A stretch of 20,966 nucleotides of DNA from Desulfobulbus sp. (lineage in GTDB: Bacteria; Desulfobacterota; Desulfobulbia; Desulfobulbales; Desulfobulbaceae), in contig JAQUEZ010000097.1 of NCBI GenBank assembly GCA_028684915.1, forward strand, positions 1-20,966, read 5' to 3'. The notes beneath the pieces are model-generated. The model saw only the letters and a program-made list of their open reading frames with translations, ran no database searches and was not told the origin of the DNA. A program made the position numbers and the translations under genes. This document shows, in pieces, positions 14,202-20,966 of the stretch. Within the stretch, counting starts at the first letter, position 1. Each line of letters starts with the position of its first letter.

Positions 14202-15074
14202 GTGCTTACGAAGACGTTCACCAAACTGCTCCTTGCCGTACTGATCGCCTCCTGCCTCTCCTCTCCGCTTAGGGCAGAACAGGCATGGAAAGCCTCTTCT
14301 CTTGGCGAAATGTCAATCGAGATTCCGGCTGCCTGGCATATCAGTGAGGTTGAAGATGGCCAAGGCCGCCGATTCACCAGCCCTGATGGCACCACCACCC
14401 TGCTCGCTCGCTGGTGGGATAACGACAGTGGGCGCAGCGAACGGGCCACCATCCGTTCAAGCCGGTTGGTCGTCGTTGACGGTCGAGCTGCCCAACTGCT
14501 CCATCTCAAAGGGAATGCTGACGAAAGCTTAAAACTTGTGGTCAAATCGCCCACAACCACGGACCGCATCTTCACCCTCACCCTGACATCGAACAATGAG
14601 GATTTCAGCAAGGGCTCTCCCCTGCTCCGAGAGATGATCAAACGGTTGCACATCAATAAGCAGGCGATCACCGCCGCACAGTCCTCACAGACAGCCGGGG
14701 AAGAGGCTCCAGGCTTTGATCGTTTGGGTAAAGACTGCCGGATGGTGGACGTGGCTGCATGGCAGCATCCCACCCTGAAGCCGATTGGCCAGCGCAAGGC
14801 AGTGCACCTCAAGTGGGTGCAACTCTGCGCCAATGGCACGTACCCGGTCTTTGGCGCGGAGTTTGATTACGATCCCCAGGGGCAAACCAACGATTTCTTT
14901 TATCCCTTGCTGATCGACACCTTGGCGGCCAATCAGGGACAACCAGTGGCCTTTGTGGCCATCAAGGATCGCTTGCTCTTTCAGGCACGGCAGTTAGGGC
15001 CGGATCAGTATGACTTCAACTACGCCGAACTCGGGAATCCGGCCGCAACAATCTGGTCACCTCTTGAGCAGTAG
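14202..15074 (+). CDS. Exported protein of unknown function
   Basis: This is a 290-residue protein from a GTG start. The frame is open back to 14118, but GTG 14202 gives a proper signal peptide (L-L-L-A-V-L-I-A-S-C-L-S-S-P-L-R-A) and has AGAGGGG about eight bases before it. Cleavage after L-R-A (25) is likely. I-A-S-C at 15-18 also matches a lipobox, so lipidation is possible. Residues about 28-165 form one domain (L-G-E-M-S-I-E-I-P-A-A-W-H-I, later R-F-T-S-P-D-G-T-T-T), and residues about 185-290 another, with two cysteines (G-K-D-C-R and Q-L-C-A-N-G). No family is recognised. It is divergent from the 13688-13924 gene and followed by the WYL regulator. Confidence 0.75.
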   Translation: MLTKTFTKLLLAVLIASCLSSPLRAEQAWKASSLGEMSIEIPAAWHISEVEDGQGRRFTSPDGTTTLLARWWDNDSGRSERATIRSSRLVVVDGRAAQLLHLKGNADESLKLVVKSPTTTDRIFTLTLTSNNEDFSKGSPLLREMIKRLHINKQAITAAQSSQTAGEEAPGFDRLGKDCRMVDVAAWQHPTLKPIGQRKAVHLKWVQLCANGTYPVFGAEFDYDPQGQTNDFFYPLLIDTLAANQGQPVAFVAIKDRLLFQARQLGPDQYDFNYAELGNPAATIWSPLEQ

Positions 15075-15166
15075 CGCATTCAACAGAGGAGCCCTTTCCC
15101 AAATCAGTTGATGTCGAGATAGAGTTGATTCGTCCCATTGAGGTTGAAAATTTTTTTATTATGATT

Positions 15167-15189
15167 GCTGGACTCGTAAAACGTCCATC
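15167..15189 (-). repeat. Dispersed palindromic repeat, copy 4
   Basis: Read on the minus strand it is GATGGACG-TTTTACG-AGTCCAGC. It lies 34 bases upstream of the WYL regulator's start codon. Confidence 0.85.
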
Positions 15190-15222
15190 AACATTACACC
15201 CTTTTCAACGACAACACGTACC

Positions 15223-16212
15223 ATGGCCAAGTATAAACCCCAACATGCCCGCCTACTGTTCATTGATCGGCAGATCCGGGAAAAACGCTACCCCAACTGC
15301 GCGAGCCTTGCCCATGAGTGGGAGGTCAGCCCGCGCACCATTCGCCGGGATATCGACTATCTACGCTTCCAGCTGGATGCGCCCCTGACCTACTCCCCCC
15401 TCAAACGGGGCTTTTTTTACACCGAGGAGCAGTACCAGTTGCCGGCGATCCAGATCCGCGAACGAGATCTCTTTGCCCTCTTTCTCGCCGACAAGTTGCT
15501 TGCCCAGTACGAGGGCACTCCGATTTACGACAGCCTTCAGTCGGTTTTTGCCAAAATTGAAGACAGTCTGCCAGACAACATCTCGCTTTCGCCCGGTTCG
15601 GAACAATCCCTGTTCACCGTCATCCCCCCCTCGGCCACGGTAATACTGCCGGAGGTGCTGGAAACCGTCTTCTCCACTCTGCGCAGTGCCACCCGCGTAT
15701 GTATTGTCTATCGGAGCCCCGGTGCCGAACCCGGCGAGCGAGCGATTGATCCCTACCACTGCATCCGCTACGAGGGTGACTGGTACATCCTGGCCTACTG
15801 TCACCTGCGCAGGGCCATCCGCACCTTCAGCCTGGCCCGCATTCTTGCGGCTACTGCAACCAAAATTTCGTTCAAGCGTCCGGAAAATTTCGATTTTCAG
15901 ACGCTCTTTGCCAGCCATTTCGGCATCCACTGGGGTCGCGGATCAACCGAAGTTCGCATCCGTTTTCAACCCGGTGCCGCTGCCTATATCCGCGAACGCC
16001 AGTGGCATCCATCGCAAAGCATCGAAGAGCTGGGAGACGGCGGCCTTGTGCTCACTATGACGGTCAACCATCTCCTGGAACTGAAACGGTGGATACTTTC
16101 CTGGGGGCCCGCTGCTCAGGTGGTGGCCCCACCCCATCTTGTACGGGAGATTGGTGAGAATATCAGAGCCATGGATAAACTTTACCAACCATCCACGGTC
16201 CAAAATGATTGA
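15223..16212 (+). CDS. WYL-domain HTH transcriptional regulator
   Basis: This is a 329-residue regulator. Residues about 8-60 form a DeoR/HTH_11-type helix-turn-helix (S-L-A-H-E-W-E-V-S-P-R-T-I-R-R-D-I-D-Y-L). After a linker with L-P-A-I-Q-I-R-E-R-D-L-F-A-L, the WYL domain (about 145-225) carries the motif D-W-Y-I-L-A-Y-C and the preceding P-Y-H-C-I-R-Y-E-G. The C-terminal WCX-like part (about 240-320) includes W-I-L-S-W-G. WYL domains sense ligands, in some cases nucleic acid, and such regulators often control DNA-damage, defence or catabolic genes. The target here is unknown; the two downstream plus-strand genes are candidates. No strong ribosome-binding site is visible before the ATG. Confidence 0.92.
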   Translation: MAKYKPQHARLLFIDRQIREKRYPNCASLAHEWEVSPRTIRRDIDYLRFQLDAPLTYSPLKRGFFYTEEQYQLPAIQIRERDLFALFLADKLLAQYEGTPIYDSLQSVFAKIEDSLPDNISLSPGSEQSLFTVIPPSATVILPEVLETVFSTLRSATRVCIVYRSPGAEPGERAIDPYHCIRYEGDWYILAYCHLRRAIRTFSLARILAATATKISFKRPENFDFQTLFASHFGIHWGRGSTEVRIRFQPGAAAYIRERQWHPSQSIEELGDGGLVLTMTVNHLLELKRWILSWGPAAQVVAPPHLVREIGENIRAMDKLYQPSTVQND

Positions 16213-16372
16213 TTTTAGTTGCCCTCCGCCCGTCGCCCTTGCTACGTTGTCGTTTGGTCAAAATCATGAAAAACAGTTCTACCTGGCGGGCAAGCAAGCC
16301 ACCGGATACCGGATACGACTGGACTTCTTGCACACGAGCTTTTTTGCAAAAAACTCGCCCATACAGCATTTT

Positions 16373-16402
16373 GTCGTTCTCGTAACAACTCTTAAAAACG
16401 AC
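16373..16402. repeat. Inverted repeat GTCGTT...AACGAC in the gap downstream of the WYL gene
   Basis: Six-base perfect arms enclose CTCGTAACAACTCTTAAA. Just upstream, CGAGCTTTTTT...AAAAAACTCG (16335-16357) forms another hairpin. The sequence CGTTCTCGTAA inside also occurs at 10166. The two hairpins together may end WYL-gene transcription. Confidence 0.5.
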
Positions 16403-16449
16403 GCCCCAAGCTTCGCAAAAGATTGTATTTACGACACCTAACTTCTCAG

Positions 16450-16473
16450 ATCTTGTATTTTACGAGTCCATCA
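16450..16473 (+). repeat. Dispersed palindromic repeat, copy 5 (left arm lost)
   Basis: TTTTACG-AGTCCATCA (16458-16473) is identical to the loop and right arm of copy 1, but the left arm (ATCTTGTA) is degenerate. It lies 28 bases upstream of the next gene's start. Confidence 0.75.
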
Positions 16474-16501
16474 ATGTTAAACAGAGAGAAACAGAGCGAC
16501 C

Positions 16502-17194
16502 ATGACAACCGATAGCCAACGCGTATATCTCGACCAACTCAGTAAACGGTGGCAAAAATCCCCTGATCAACTTCTGGAGATTGCCGCAAAAAAAGACCTC
16601 AATCTGTGGTACGAATTCCTTAACGTGATTGTGCACAGGGTGAAAAAGAAGAAAAAAACCGAGCCGGAACTCGCAGAACACATTGAAATACAACCGCAAA
16701 CCGAAGTGATTGAGATGATGATCGGCCGCACCGACCGAATTCAGGTTGCAGCCCAGTATCCCTGCCACAACAGCAAGGGCAAACCGGTGTTGATCAGCAA
16801 TGCCGCAGGTGAGGAGTGGGGCGAGACCAGCATGATCGGGCTTAATCCCATGCGCCTCTATGCCCTGTTGGAAGAGCTGCCACAGATCGAGCGCAAGCAG
16901 GGTATCACCCCCTTGGGACTCGAAACAGCGAGTTCCTGCTGCTGTCAATCACACCAGGAAGAGGAAGTCAGCAATGATGGCGAATTCATCTCCGCTGACC
17001 ATCCGTGCTTTGCCCCGGAATTACACATTGCCCTTGAATGCTGGCTGGAGCTGATGGGGGAAGAAGATAGTCCTGACACGATACAAAAAAGTGATATCCT
17101 TGAGTGGCTTCACGACCGCTATCCTAAACTTTCCAAAACCGCTGCGGAACGTATCGCCCTGGTCGTTACTCCGGCAGCTAAGCAAAAACGGTAA
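16502..17194 (+). CDS. Hypothetical protein with C-terminal helical domain
   Basis: This is a 230-residue soluble protein of no named family. Residues 1-55 are helical and end in a lysine run (H-R-V-K-K-K-K-K-T). Residues about 60-145 form a middle segment. C-C-C (146-148) sits in a flexible acidic stretch. Residues about 164-230 form a distinct helical domain, S-A-D-H-P-C-F-A-P-E-L-H-I-A-L-E-C-W, then I-L-E-W-L-H-D-R-Y-P-K-L-S-K-T-A-A-E-R-I-A. From memory, this C-terminal pattern (HPxxxPELxxA...W...LSxxAxxRIA) recurs at the end of uncharacterised bacterial proteins, often in accessory DNA. It is followed after 21 bases by the exported-protein gene and is probably co-transcribed with it. Confidence 0.72.
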   Translation: MTTDSQRVYLDQLSKRWQKSPDQLLEIAAKKDLNLWYEFLNVIVHRVKKKKKTEPELAEHIEIQPQTEVIEMMIGRTDRIQVAAQYPCHNSKGKPVLISNAAGEEWGETSMIGLNPMRLYALLEELPQIERKQGITPLGLETASSCCCQSHQEEEVSNDGEFISADHPCFAPELHIALECWLELMGEEDSPDTIQKSDILEWLHDRYPKLSKTAAERIALVVTPAAKQKR

Positions 17195-17215
17195 GCGTAA
17201 AGGCGTTGTACACCC

Positions 17216-18463
17216 ATGAAATCTTTTATTGCGACCTTCTGCCTGTTGTTCTGCCTCTGTTTAAGCACAGCACAGGCCCGAACCGACATCAGCGGCTTTC
17301 AGGGGATGCCTTGGGGCAGCACCTTAAGCGATCTGCAAAAAAGCAAAAAACTGGTACTGACCAAGGAAAACGACGGCAGCGGCGGATCGCTCTATGCATT
17401 GCAGAATGCAAGCATGCGCTTTGGCAAGGGCACGCTCACCGGGATCCACTGTTCCTTTATCCAGGGACGGTTACAGGGCGTGATTCTGCTCTTTTCCGGG
17501 GCCAAAAACTACGGGGCAGTCAAGACCGAGGCCGCAGCCAAATACGGTCAACCGATCAAGGTTGATCAGAAAGGGGGCGAGATGTTTACCTGGCCCGGCG
17601 ATCAGACCAGCATCGTGCTTTCCTACACCAAAAATGCCGAATCCGGGTTTCTCTTTCTCAAGCCCAAAAAGCTGGCAGCCAAGCCAAAAACCGCCAAAAT
17701 CAAGAATCCCGTGCCCCGCAGCGAACCGGCGCCACCTCTGCAGCAACCTGCGGTCTACGAGGATTTAGAGGTATTTGATCAGGCTTCGCAAGCACAACGG
17801 ATTACAGTAGTCCCCACTCCCGCGTATAGTGCGTCGCAAAATAAAGCGGGATCCTGGGAGCAAAATCAATCTACCCCCGAAGCTGCAAACATTGAGGTCA
17901 TCAGTCCGGAAATCCAGGGGTTGATCGATCGCGACCAAGCCCTGACCCGGCTCTGCTGGGATACCGTGGGTCCAACGGCGGATCAGGCCTGTGAGGAGAT
18001 GAAGGAAAACGCGCTCCGATTGCAGGACATGGGCTGGTGCATGCAGCCCGGAGATGCCAAGGACGGACTCCAGGTGCTCTGGTATCGTTGCGCCAACGGC
18101 CAGGCAAGTATCGCACCGGCCAATCCAGCGGCACCCGCGCCCTATGGGGCTTCTCCCGCTCCCCAAGCTACGCCGCCCGCAAACGGGCGTTCAGCCGTGT
18201 GTAGCCTGGTGGTGGAACTCTTTGCCGCTACCGTTGATATGCGGGAAAAAGGCGTCACCCCGCTCGCCGCTGAGGAGGCACTGCTGCAGCGCCAGGCCAG
18301 CCGCAGCAAGCAGCTGGCTATCGAGCGTATTCGAGAGACGGTGGAACTGGTCTATTTTGACCAGCAGTACAACACCCTGCCCTTGCCTGTATTAACCGGC
18401 AAGGTGGAGGAACAATGTCTGTCCGGACAAGGACCGTATATACAACCATTGCCGCAGGAATAG
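17216..18463 (+). CDS. Exported protein of unknown function
   Basis: This is a 415-residue protein with a clear signal peptide (M-K-S-F-I-A-T-F-C-L-L-F-C-L-C-L, cleavage after A-Q-A at 21). Residues about 25-135 form a domain starting I-S-G-F-Q-G-M-P-W-G-S-T-L-S-D-L. I recall this 'G-M-P-W-G' opening from small periplasmic proteins whose function is unknown. A Lys/Pro-rich linker follows (about 150-190), then a cysteine-containing segment (about 235-295; T-R-L-C-W-D-T, Q-A-C-E-E-M, G-W-C-M-Q-P, Y-R-C-A-N-G). A Pro/Ala linker (about 298-325) precedes a helical C-terminus. The four central cysteines may form two disulfides in the periplasm. It ends 34 bases from the convergent methyltransferase gene. 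Confidence 0.75.
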   Translation: MKSFIATFCLLFCLCLSTAQARTDISGFQGMPWGSTLSDLQKSKKLVLTKENDGSGGSLYALQNASMRFGKGTLTGIHCSFIQGRLQGVILLFSGAKNYGAVKTEAAAKYGQPIKVDQKGGEMFTWPGDQTSIVLSYTKNAESGFLFLKPKKLAAKPKTAKIKNPVPRSEPAPPLQQPAVYEDLEVFDQASQAQRITVVPTPAYSASQNKAGSWEQNQSTPEAANIEVISPEIQGLIDRDQALTRLCWDTVGPTADQACEEMKENALRLQDMGWCMQPGDAKDGLQVLWYRCANGQASIAPANPAAPAPYGASPAPQATPPANGRSAVCSLVVELFAATVDMREKGVTPLAAEEALLQRQASRSKQLAIERIRETVELVYFDQQYNTLPLPVLTGKVEEQCLSGQGPYIQPLPQE

Positions 18464-18497
18464 TGGAGTCTATCCATAATTGATGGCGTCCTACCAG

Positions 18498-19730
18498 TCA
18501 GATGGACAACATTTTCTGCCACTGAAAAATCCAAAGCTCGCCGCTGATCCATGCGTCTCTTTCCCGGCGCAGACGGGTGGGCTCTTCACTGAGGATATTC
18601 CAGCCGGTGCTGCTGGCGAGCTGCTGAATGTAGGTCGATGAGTAGGCGAAACGGCCGGTGGGCAACAGACGAAAGCCCTCATCGGCAAGATATTCGGTGG
18701 AGAAGCAAAACAGCGCCCCGGGACGGGCATGTTCATGGGCCATGGTGAAGATACTCTCCAGGGCTCCGACATAGATGAACACATCGGTGGCCAGGAAAAA
18801 ATCGTAGTGTTCATCGGTGCTGTGGAGAAAGTGGTCGATGCTGTCCTGACTGAGGCAGTGGTAACACCCTTTGTCTGCCGCCTGATGCAGCATGGCCGCG
18901 GAGAGATCCACCCCGTCAAGCACGGTGACTCGTTCCTTAAAGGCCAAACCACTGAGCCCGGTGCCGCAGCCCAAGTCTAATCCATGGGCGTAGGATGCCG
19001 CACTGATCGCTTTGGTGTGGCACAGGCATTCAAAGAGCCGCCTAGGGTTGTCGTAGCCCAGATCCTCTACCAGGCTGCGTTCAAAATCCTCGGCATAGGT
19101 ATCAAAAAAAGCGCGCACATAATCATCCGGCGCCTGCTCCAAGGGAGCACCCAACAGGGCAGCCAACAAATAGCGCACCGGCTCATCCTCCGGCCGCAGT
19201 TCAAGCACCCGGGCGTAGAGCGCGATGGCCTCTTGGGTTTCACCGGCGCGATGATGAAGGTAGGCCAGATTGTTGAGGGCAGAGAGGTAGTCCGGGACGA
19301 GAGCTAAGACCTGGCGGTAATAGTCGCCGGCCGCGTGATCCTGGTGGAGATGCTGATAACAGCCCCCCAGGTTGTAGAGGCTGTCCACATGGTTGGGGGC
19401 AAGCACGAGCACCTGTTCATAGTTGGCAATGGCTGCAGCCGAATCACCGTTTTTCCTGTGACAGAGCGCCAGATTGAACAGGGTATCGATATCGTCCGGT
19501 ATGAGACTGTTGGCCAGGGTAAAGGATCGCAGGGCCTCGACAAATCGCTCCAGCTCATAATACACCAGGCCGAGGTTGTAGCGAAGAAGTGCCGAAACCG
19601 GGACATGCACGATCAGCTCGAGATAGGCTTCCAGGGCCTCCTGTAGACGCCCTTCGCTGTGGGCCTGGCAGGCCATGACAAATGTTTGGTTGATGACGAC
19701 GGCTGGTGGTGGTGACTGGTCTGTGGGCAT
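18498..19730 (-). CDS. TPR-repeat protein fused to a SAM-dependent methyltransferase
   Basis: This is a 410-residue protein. Residues about 15-185 contain around five tetratricopeptide repeats (for example A-L-R-Y-N-L-G-L-V-Y-Y-E-L and N-L-G-G-C-Y-Q-H-L). A connector with Y-V-R-A-F-F-D-T-Y-A-E-D-F-E follows (204-217). Then comes a class I methyltransferase domain with the SAM-binding motif L-D-L-G-C-G-T-G (251-258) and D-G-V-D-L-S-A-A-M-L (272-281). The connector D-Y-V-R-A-F-F-D-x-Y-A is typical of this TPR-methyltransferase type. The TPRs should bind a protein partner; the methylated substrate is unknown. The frame is open upstream to 19802, but the ATG at 19730 has AAGGA seven bases before it. 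It is divergent from hrpB. Confidence 0.9.
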   Translation of the reverse strand: MPTDQSPPPAVVINQTFVMACQAHSEGRLQEALEAYLELIVHVPVSALLRYNLGLVYYELERFVEALRSFTLANSLIPDDIDTLFNLALCHRKNGDSAAAIANYEQVLVLAPNHVDSLYNLGGCYQHLHQDHAAGDYYRQVLALVPDYLSALNNLAYLHHRAGETQEAIALYARVLELRPEDEPVRYLLAALLGAPLEQAPDDYVRAFFDTYAEDFERSLVEDLGYDNPRRLFECLCHTKAISAASYAHGLDLGCGTGLSGLAFKERVTVLDGVDLSAAMLHQAADKGCYHCLSQDSIDHFLHSTDEHYDFFLATDVFIYVGALESIFTMAHEHARPGALFCFSTEYLADEGFRLLPTGRFAYSSTYIQQLASSTGWNILSEEPTRLRRERDAWISGELWIFQWQKMLSI

Positions 19731-19904
19731 GTCCGATCCTTGGTTAAAAAAGGGTTGCAACCAAGCAGGAGCAGCGACACAGGACCTGCACTGCCCGAAC
19801 ATACCTTAATTGACGAACTCTGGGAAAAACTATTCCCCCAACCGTCCCTTTTCTGCGCATCCCGCCGGCGCTCTTTCCTCATTGCTGCAGAGATACGCCT
19901 CTTC

Positions 19905-20966
19905 ATGTCCATTGCACCTTCTTTCAGCCTTCCCGATCTACCGATAACTTCGGTGCTGCCTCAACTCAAAGCGGCACTTGCGTGCAGCTCAGCAGTGCTC
20001 ACCGCACCTCCCGGTTCCGGAAAAACCACGGTGGTGCCCCTGGCTCTGCTTGCAGAACCCTGGCTCAAGGACAAAAAAATACTCATTCTCGAACCCCGGC
20101 GGCTGGCCACCAGGGCTGCGGCAATGTGGATGGCATCGCTTTTGGGTGAACCGGTCGGCCAAAAAGTTGGCTATCAGATTCGCTTTGATCGGCGCAGTTC
20201 CGCCCAGACCCGTATCGAGGTGGTGACCGAGGGTATTCTCACCCGACGGCTGCAGCAGGATGCTGGCCTTGCCGACGTCGGCCTGATTATCTTCGACGAG
20301 TTCCATGAACGCTCTCTGCATGCAGACCTGGCCCTGGCACTTTGCCTTGATCTTTGCCAAATACGCGAGGATCTTCGCCTGCTGGTGATGTCGGCTACCC
20401 TTGATGCCAAGCCCATTGCCCAACTTTTAGGCGAGGTGCCGGTGATCACCGGTGAAGGACAACTGTATGCGGTTGAGACCAGCTATCTTGAGCGACCGGC
20501 CCGAGGCCGTCTTGCCGAAATAGTCAGCGGGGGCGTGCAACGGATGCTTCCGCACCGGGGGGATATACTTGTTTTCCTTCCGGGGAGTGGCGAAATTCGC
20601 CAAACCCTGCAACACCTCCAACAGGACCCTGCATGTGCCGATTGGTTGATTTTGCCCCTCTTGGGTGAACTCTCCTCAAAAGATCAAGATCGAGCCATTT
20701 TCCCCGATCCGCAAGGACGAAAGCGGATCATTTTGGCCACGGCCATTGCCGAGACCAGCCTGACCATTGAAGGTATCCGCTCTGTGGTTGACAGTGGTTG
20801 GTCGCGCCTACCCGCCTTTGACCCGGCAACGGGATTGAGCCGATTGAACACGGTGCGGGTATCCAAGGCAACCGCTGATCAGCGCACCGGCCGTGCCGGA
20901 CGTCTCGGTCCCGGCCACTGCCTCCGCCTCTGGACTCGAGAAGAGCATCACAGCCTGCCCCCATTT
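19905..20966 (+). CDS. hrpB: ATP-dependent helicase HrpB, N-terminal part (runs off the window)
   Basis: The frame runs unbroken to the last base, giving 354 residues of a protein usually near 800. It is a DEAH/RHA-type superfamily 2 RNA/DNA helicase. Visible motifs are Walker A A-P-P-G-S-G-K-T-T (34-42), L-E-P-R-R-L-A-T-R-A-A-A (62-73), T-E-G-I-L-T-R-R (108-115) and the variant DEAH box D-E-F-H (131-134). Further on come S-A-T (163-165), A-T-A-I-A-E-T-S-L-T (278-287) and motif VI Q-R-T-G-R-A-G-R (326-333). HrpB typically has D-E-F-H in place of DEAH, which supports the assignment. The biological role is poorly defined. The start M-S-I-A-P-S-F-S-L-P has only a weak site (AGAG). It shares a 174-base divergent promoter region with the TPR-methyltransferase. 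Confidence 0.93.
   Translation, partial: MSIAPSFSLPDLPITSVLPQLKAALACSSAVLTAPPGSGKTTVVPLALLAEPWLKDKKILILEPRRLATRAAAMWMASLLGEPVGQKVGYQIRFDRRSSAQTRIEVVTEGILTRRLQQDAGLADVGLIIFDEFHERSLHADLALALCLDLCQIREDLRLLVMSATLDAKPIAQLLGEVPVITGEGQLYAVETSYLERPARGRLAEIVSGGVQRMLPHRGDILVFLPGSGEIRQTLQHLQQDPACADWLILPLLGELSSKDQDRAIFPDPQGRKRIILATAIAETSLTIEGIRSVVDSGWSRLPAFDPATGLSRLNTVRVSKATADQRTGRAGRLGPGHCLRLWTREEHHSLPPF

Noticed and set aside
17192..17206. GTAAGCG matching an IS66 terminal repeat start
   Set aside because: It overlaps the end of an intact gene with no transposase nearby; a chance 7-base match.
1..20966. CRISPR arrays, rRNA, tRNA
   Set aside because: No regularly spaced direct repeats and no recognisable structural RNA genes were seen on either strand.

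Overview
The window looks like the chromosome of a Gram-negative bacterium. It encodes several exported proteins with Sec signal peptides, a periplasmic-binding-protein ABC importer and the helicase HrpB. Base composition is moderately GC-rich. The flavour of the proteins (the Liv importer, the CLYC/WCPIKH membrane-associated protein, and dispersed TTTTACGAGTCCA palindromes) suggests a sulfate-reducer-like Desulfobacterota lineage such as Desulfobulbales. That placement is inference from memory, not a measured result.

Layout, left to right. (1) Positions 1-249 are the right end of an IS66-family element: the TnpC C-terminus followed by a likely terminal repeat. (2) Positions 390-1826 (minus) encode an exported protein with a parvovirus/bacterial-type phospholipase A2-like motif, a long charged helical linker and a C-terminal beta-rich domain. 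(3) Positions 2043-6748 (minus) are a complete branched-chain amino-acid-type ABC importer locus in transcription order livK - internal terminator - livH - livM - livG - livF - strong terminator. (4) Positions 6982-7575 (minus) encode a conserved uncharacterised membrane-associated Cys protein, preceded by a head-to-head pair of palindromic repeats. (5) Positions 8062-9696 (plus) encode an ABC-F ATPase.

(6) Positions 9697-14200 are an accessory, partly decayed zone. It holds a 55-codon zinc-ribbon-like gene, a Cdd1-type helix-hairpin-helix gene with a small companion, and fragments of two transposases (an IS701/IS4-like C-terminus and an IS66-like N-terminus). It also holds an apparent broken paralogue of a small membrane protein whose intact copy lies at 13688-13924, an isochorismatase-family hydrolase, a two-TM membrane protein, and several perfect hairpins. 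(7) Positions 14202-18463 (plus) hold two exported proteins of unknown function flanking a WYL-domain regulator and an unrecognised Cys-containing protein. (8) Positions 18498-19730 (minus) encode a TPR-methyltransferase fusion. (9) Positions 19905-20966 (plus) are the N-terminal 354 codons of hrpB, which runs off the window.

The liv locus is the only multi-gene system whose parts clearly work together: LivK captures the amino acid in the periplasm, LivHM form the channel, and LivGF hydrolyse ATP. The least conventional items are the phospholipase A2-like secreted protein, the five-copy palindromic repeat family in intergenic gaps (core TTTTACGAGTCCA), and the non-coding, hairpin-rich stretch at 13244-13687. 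I found no CRISPR array, tRNA or rRNA, and I do not see a convincing new multi-gene system.
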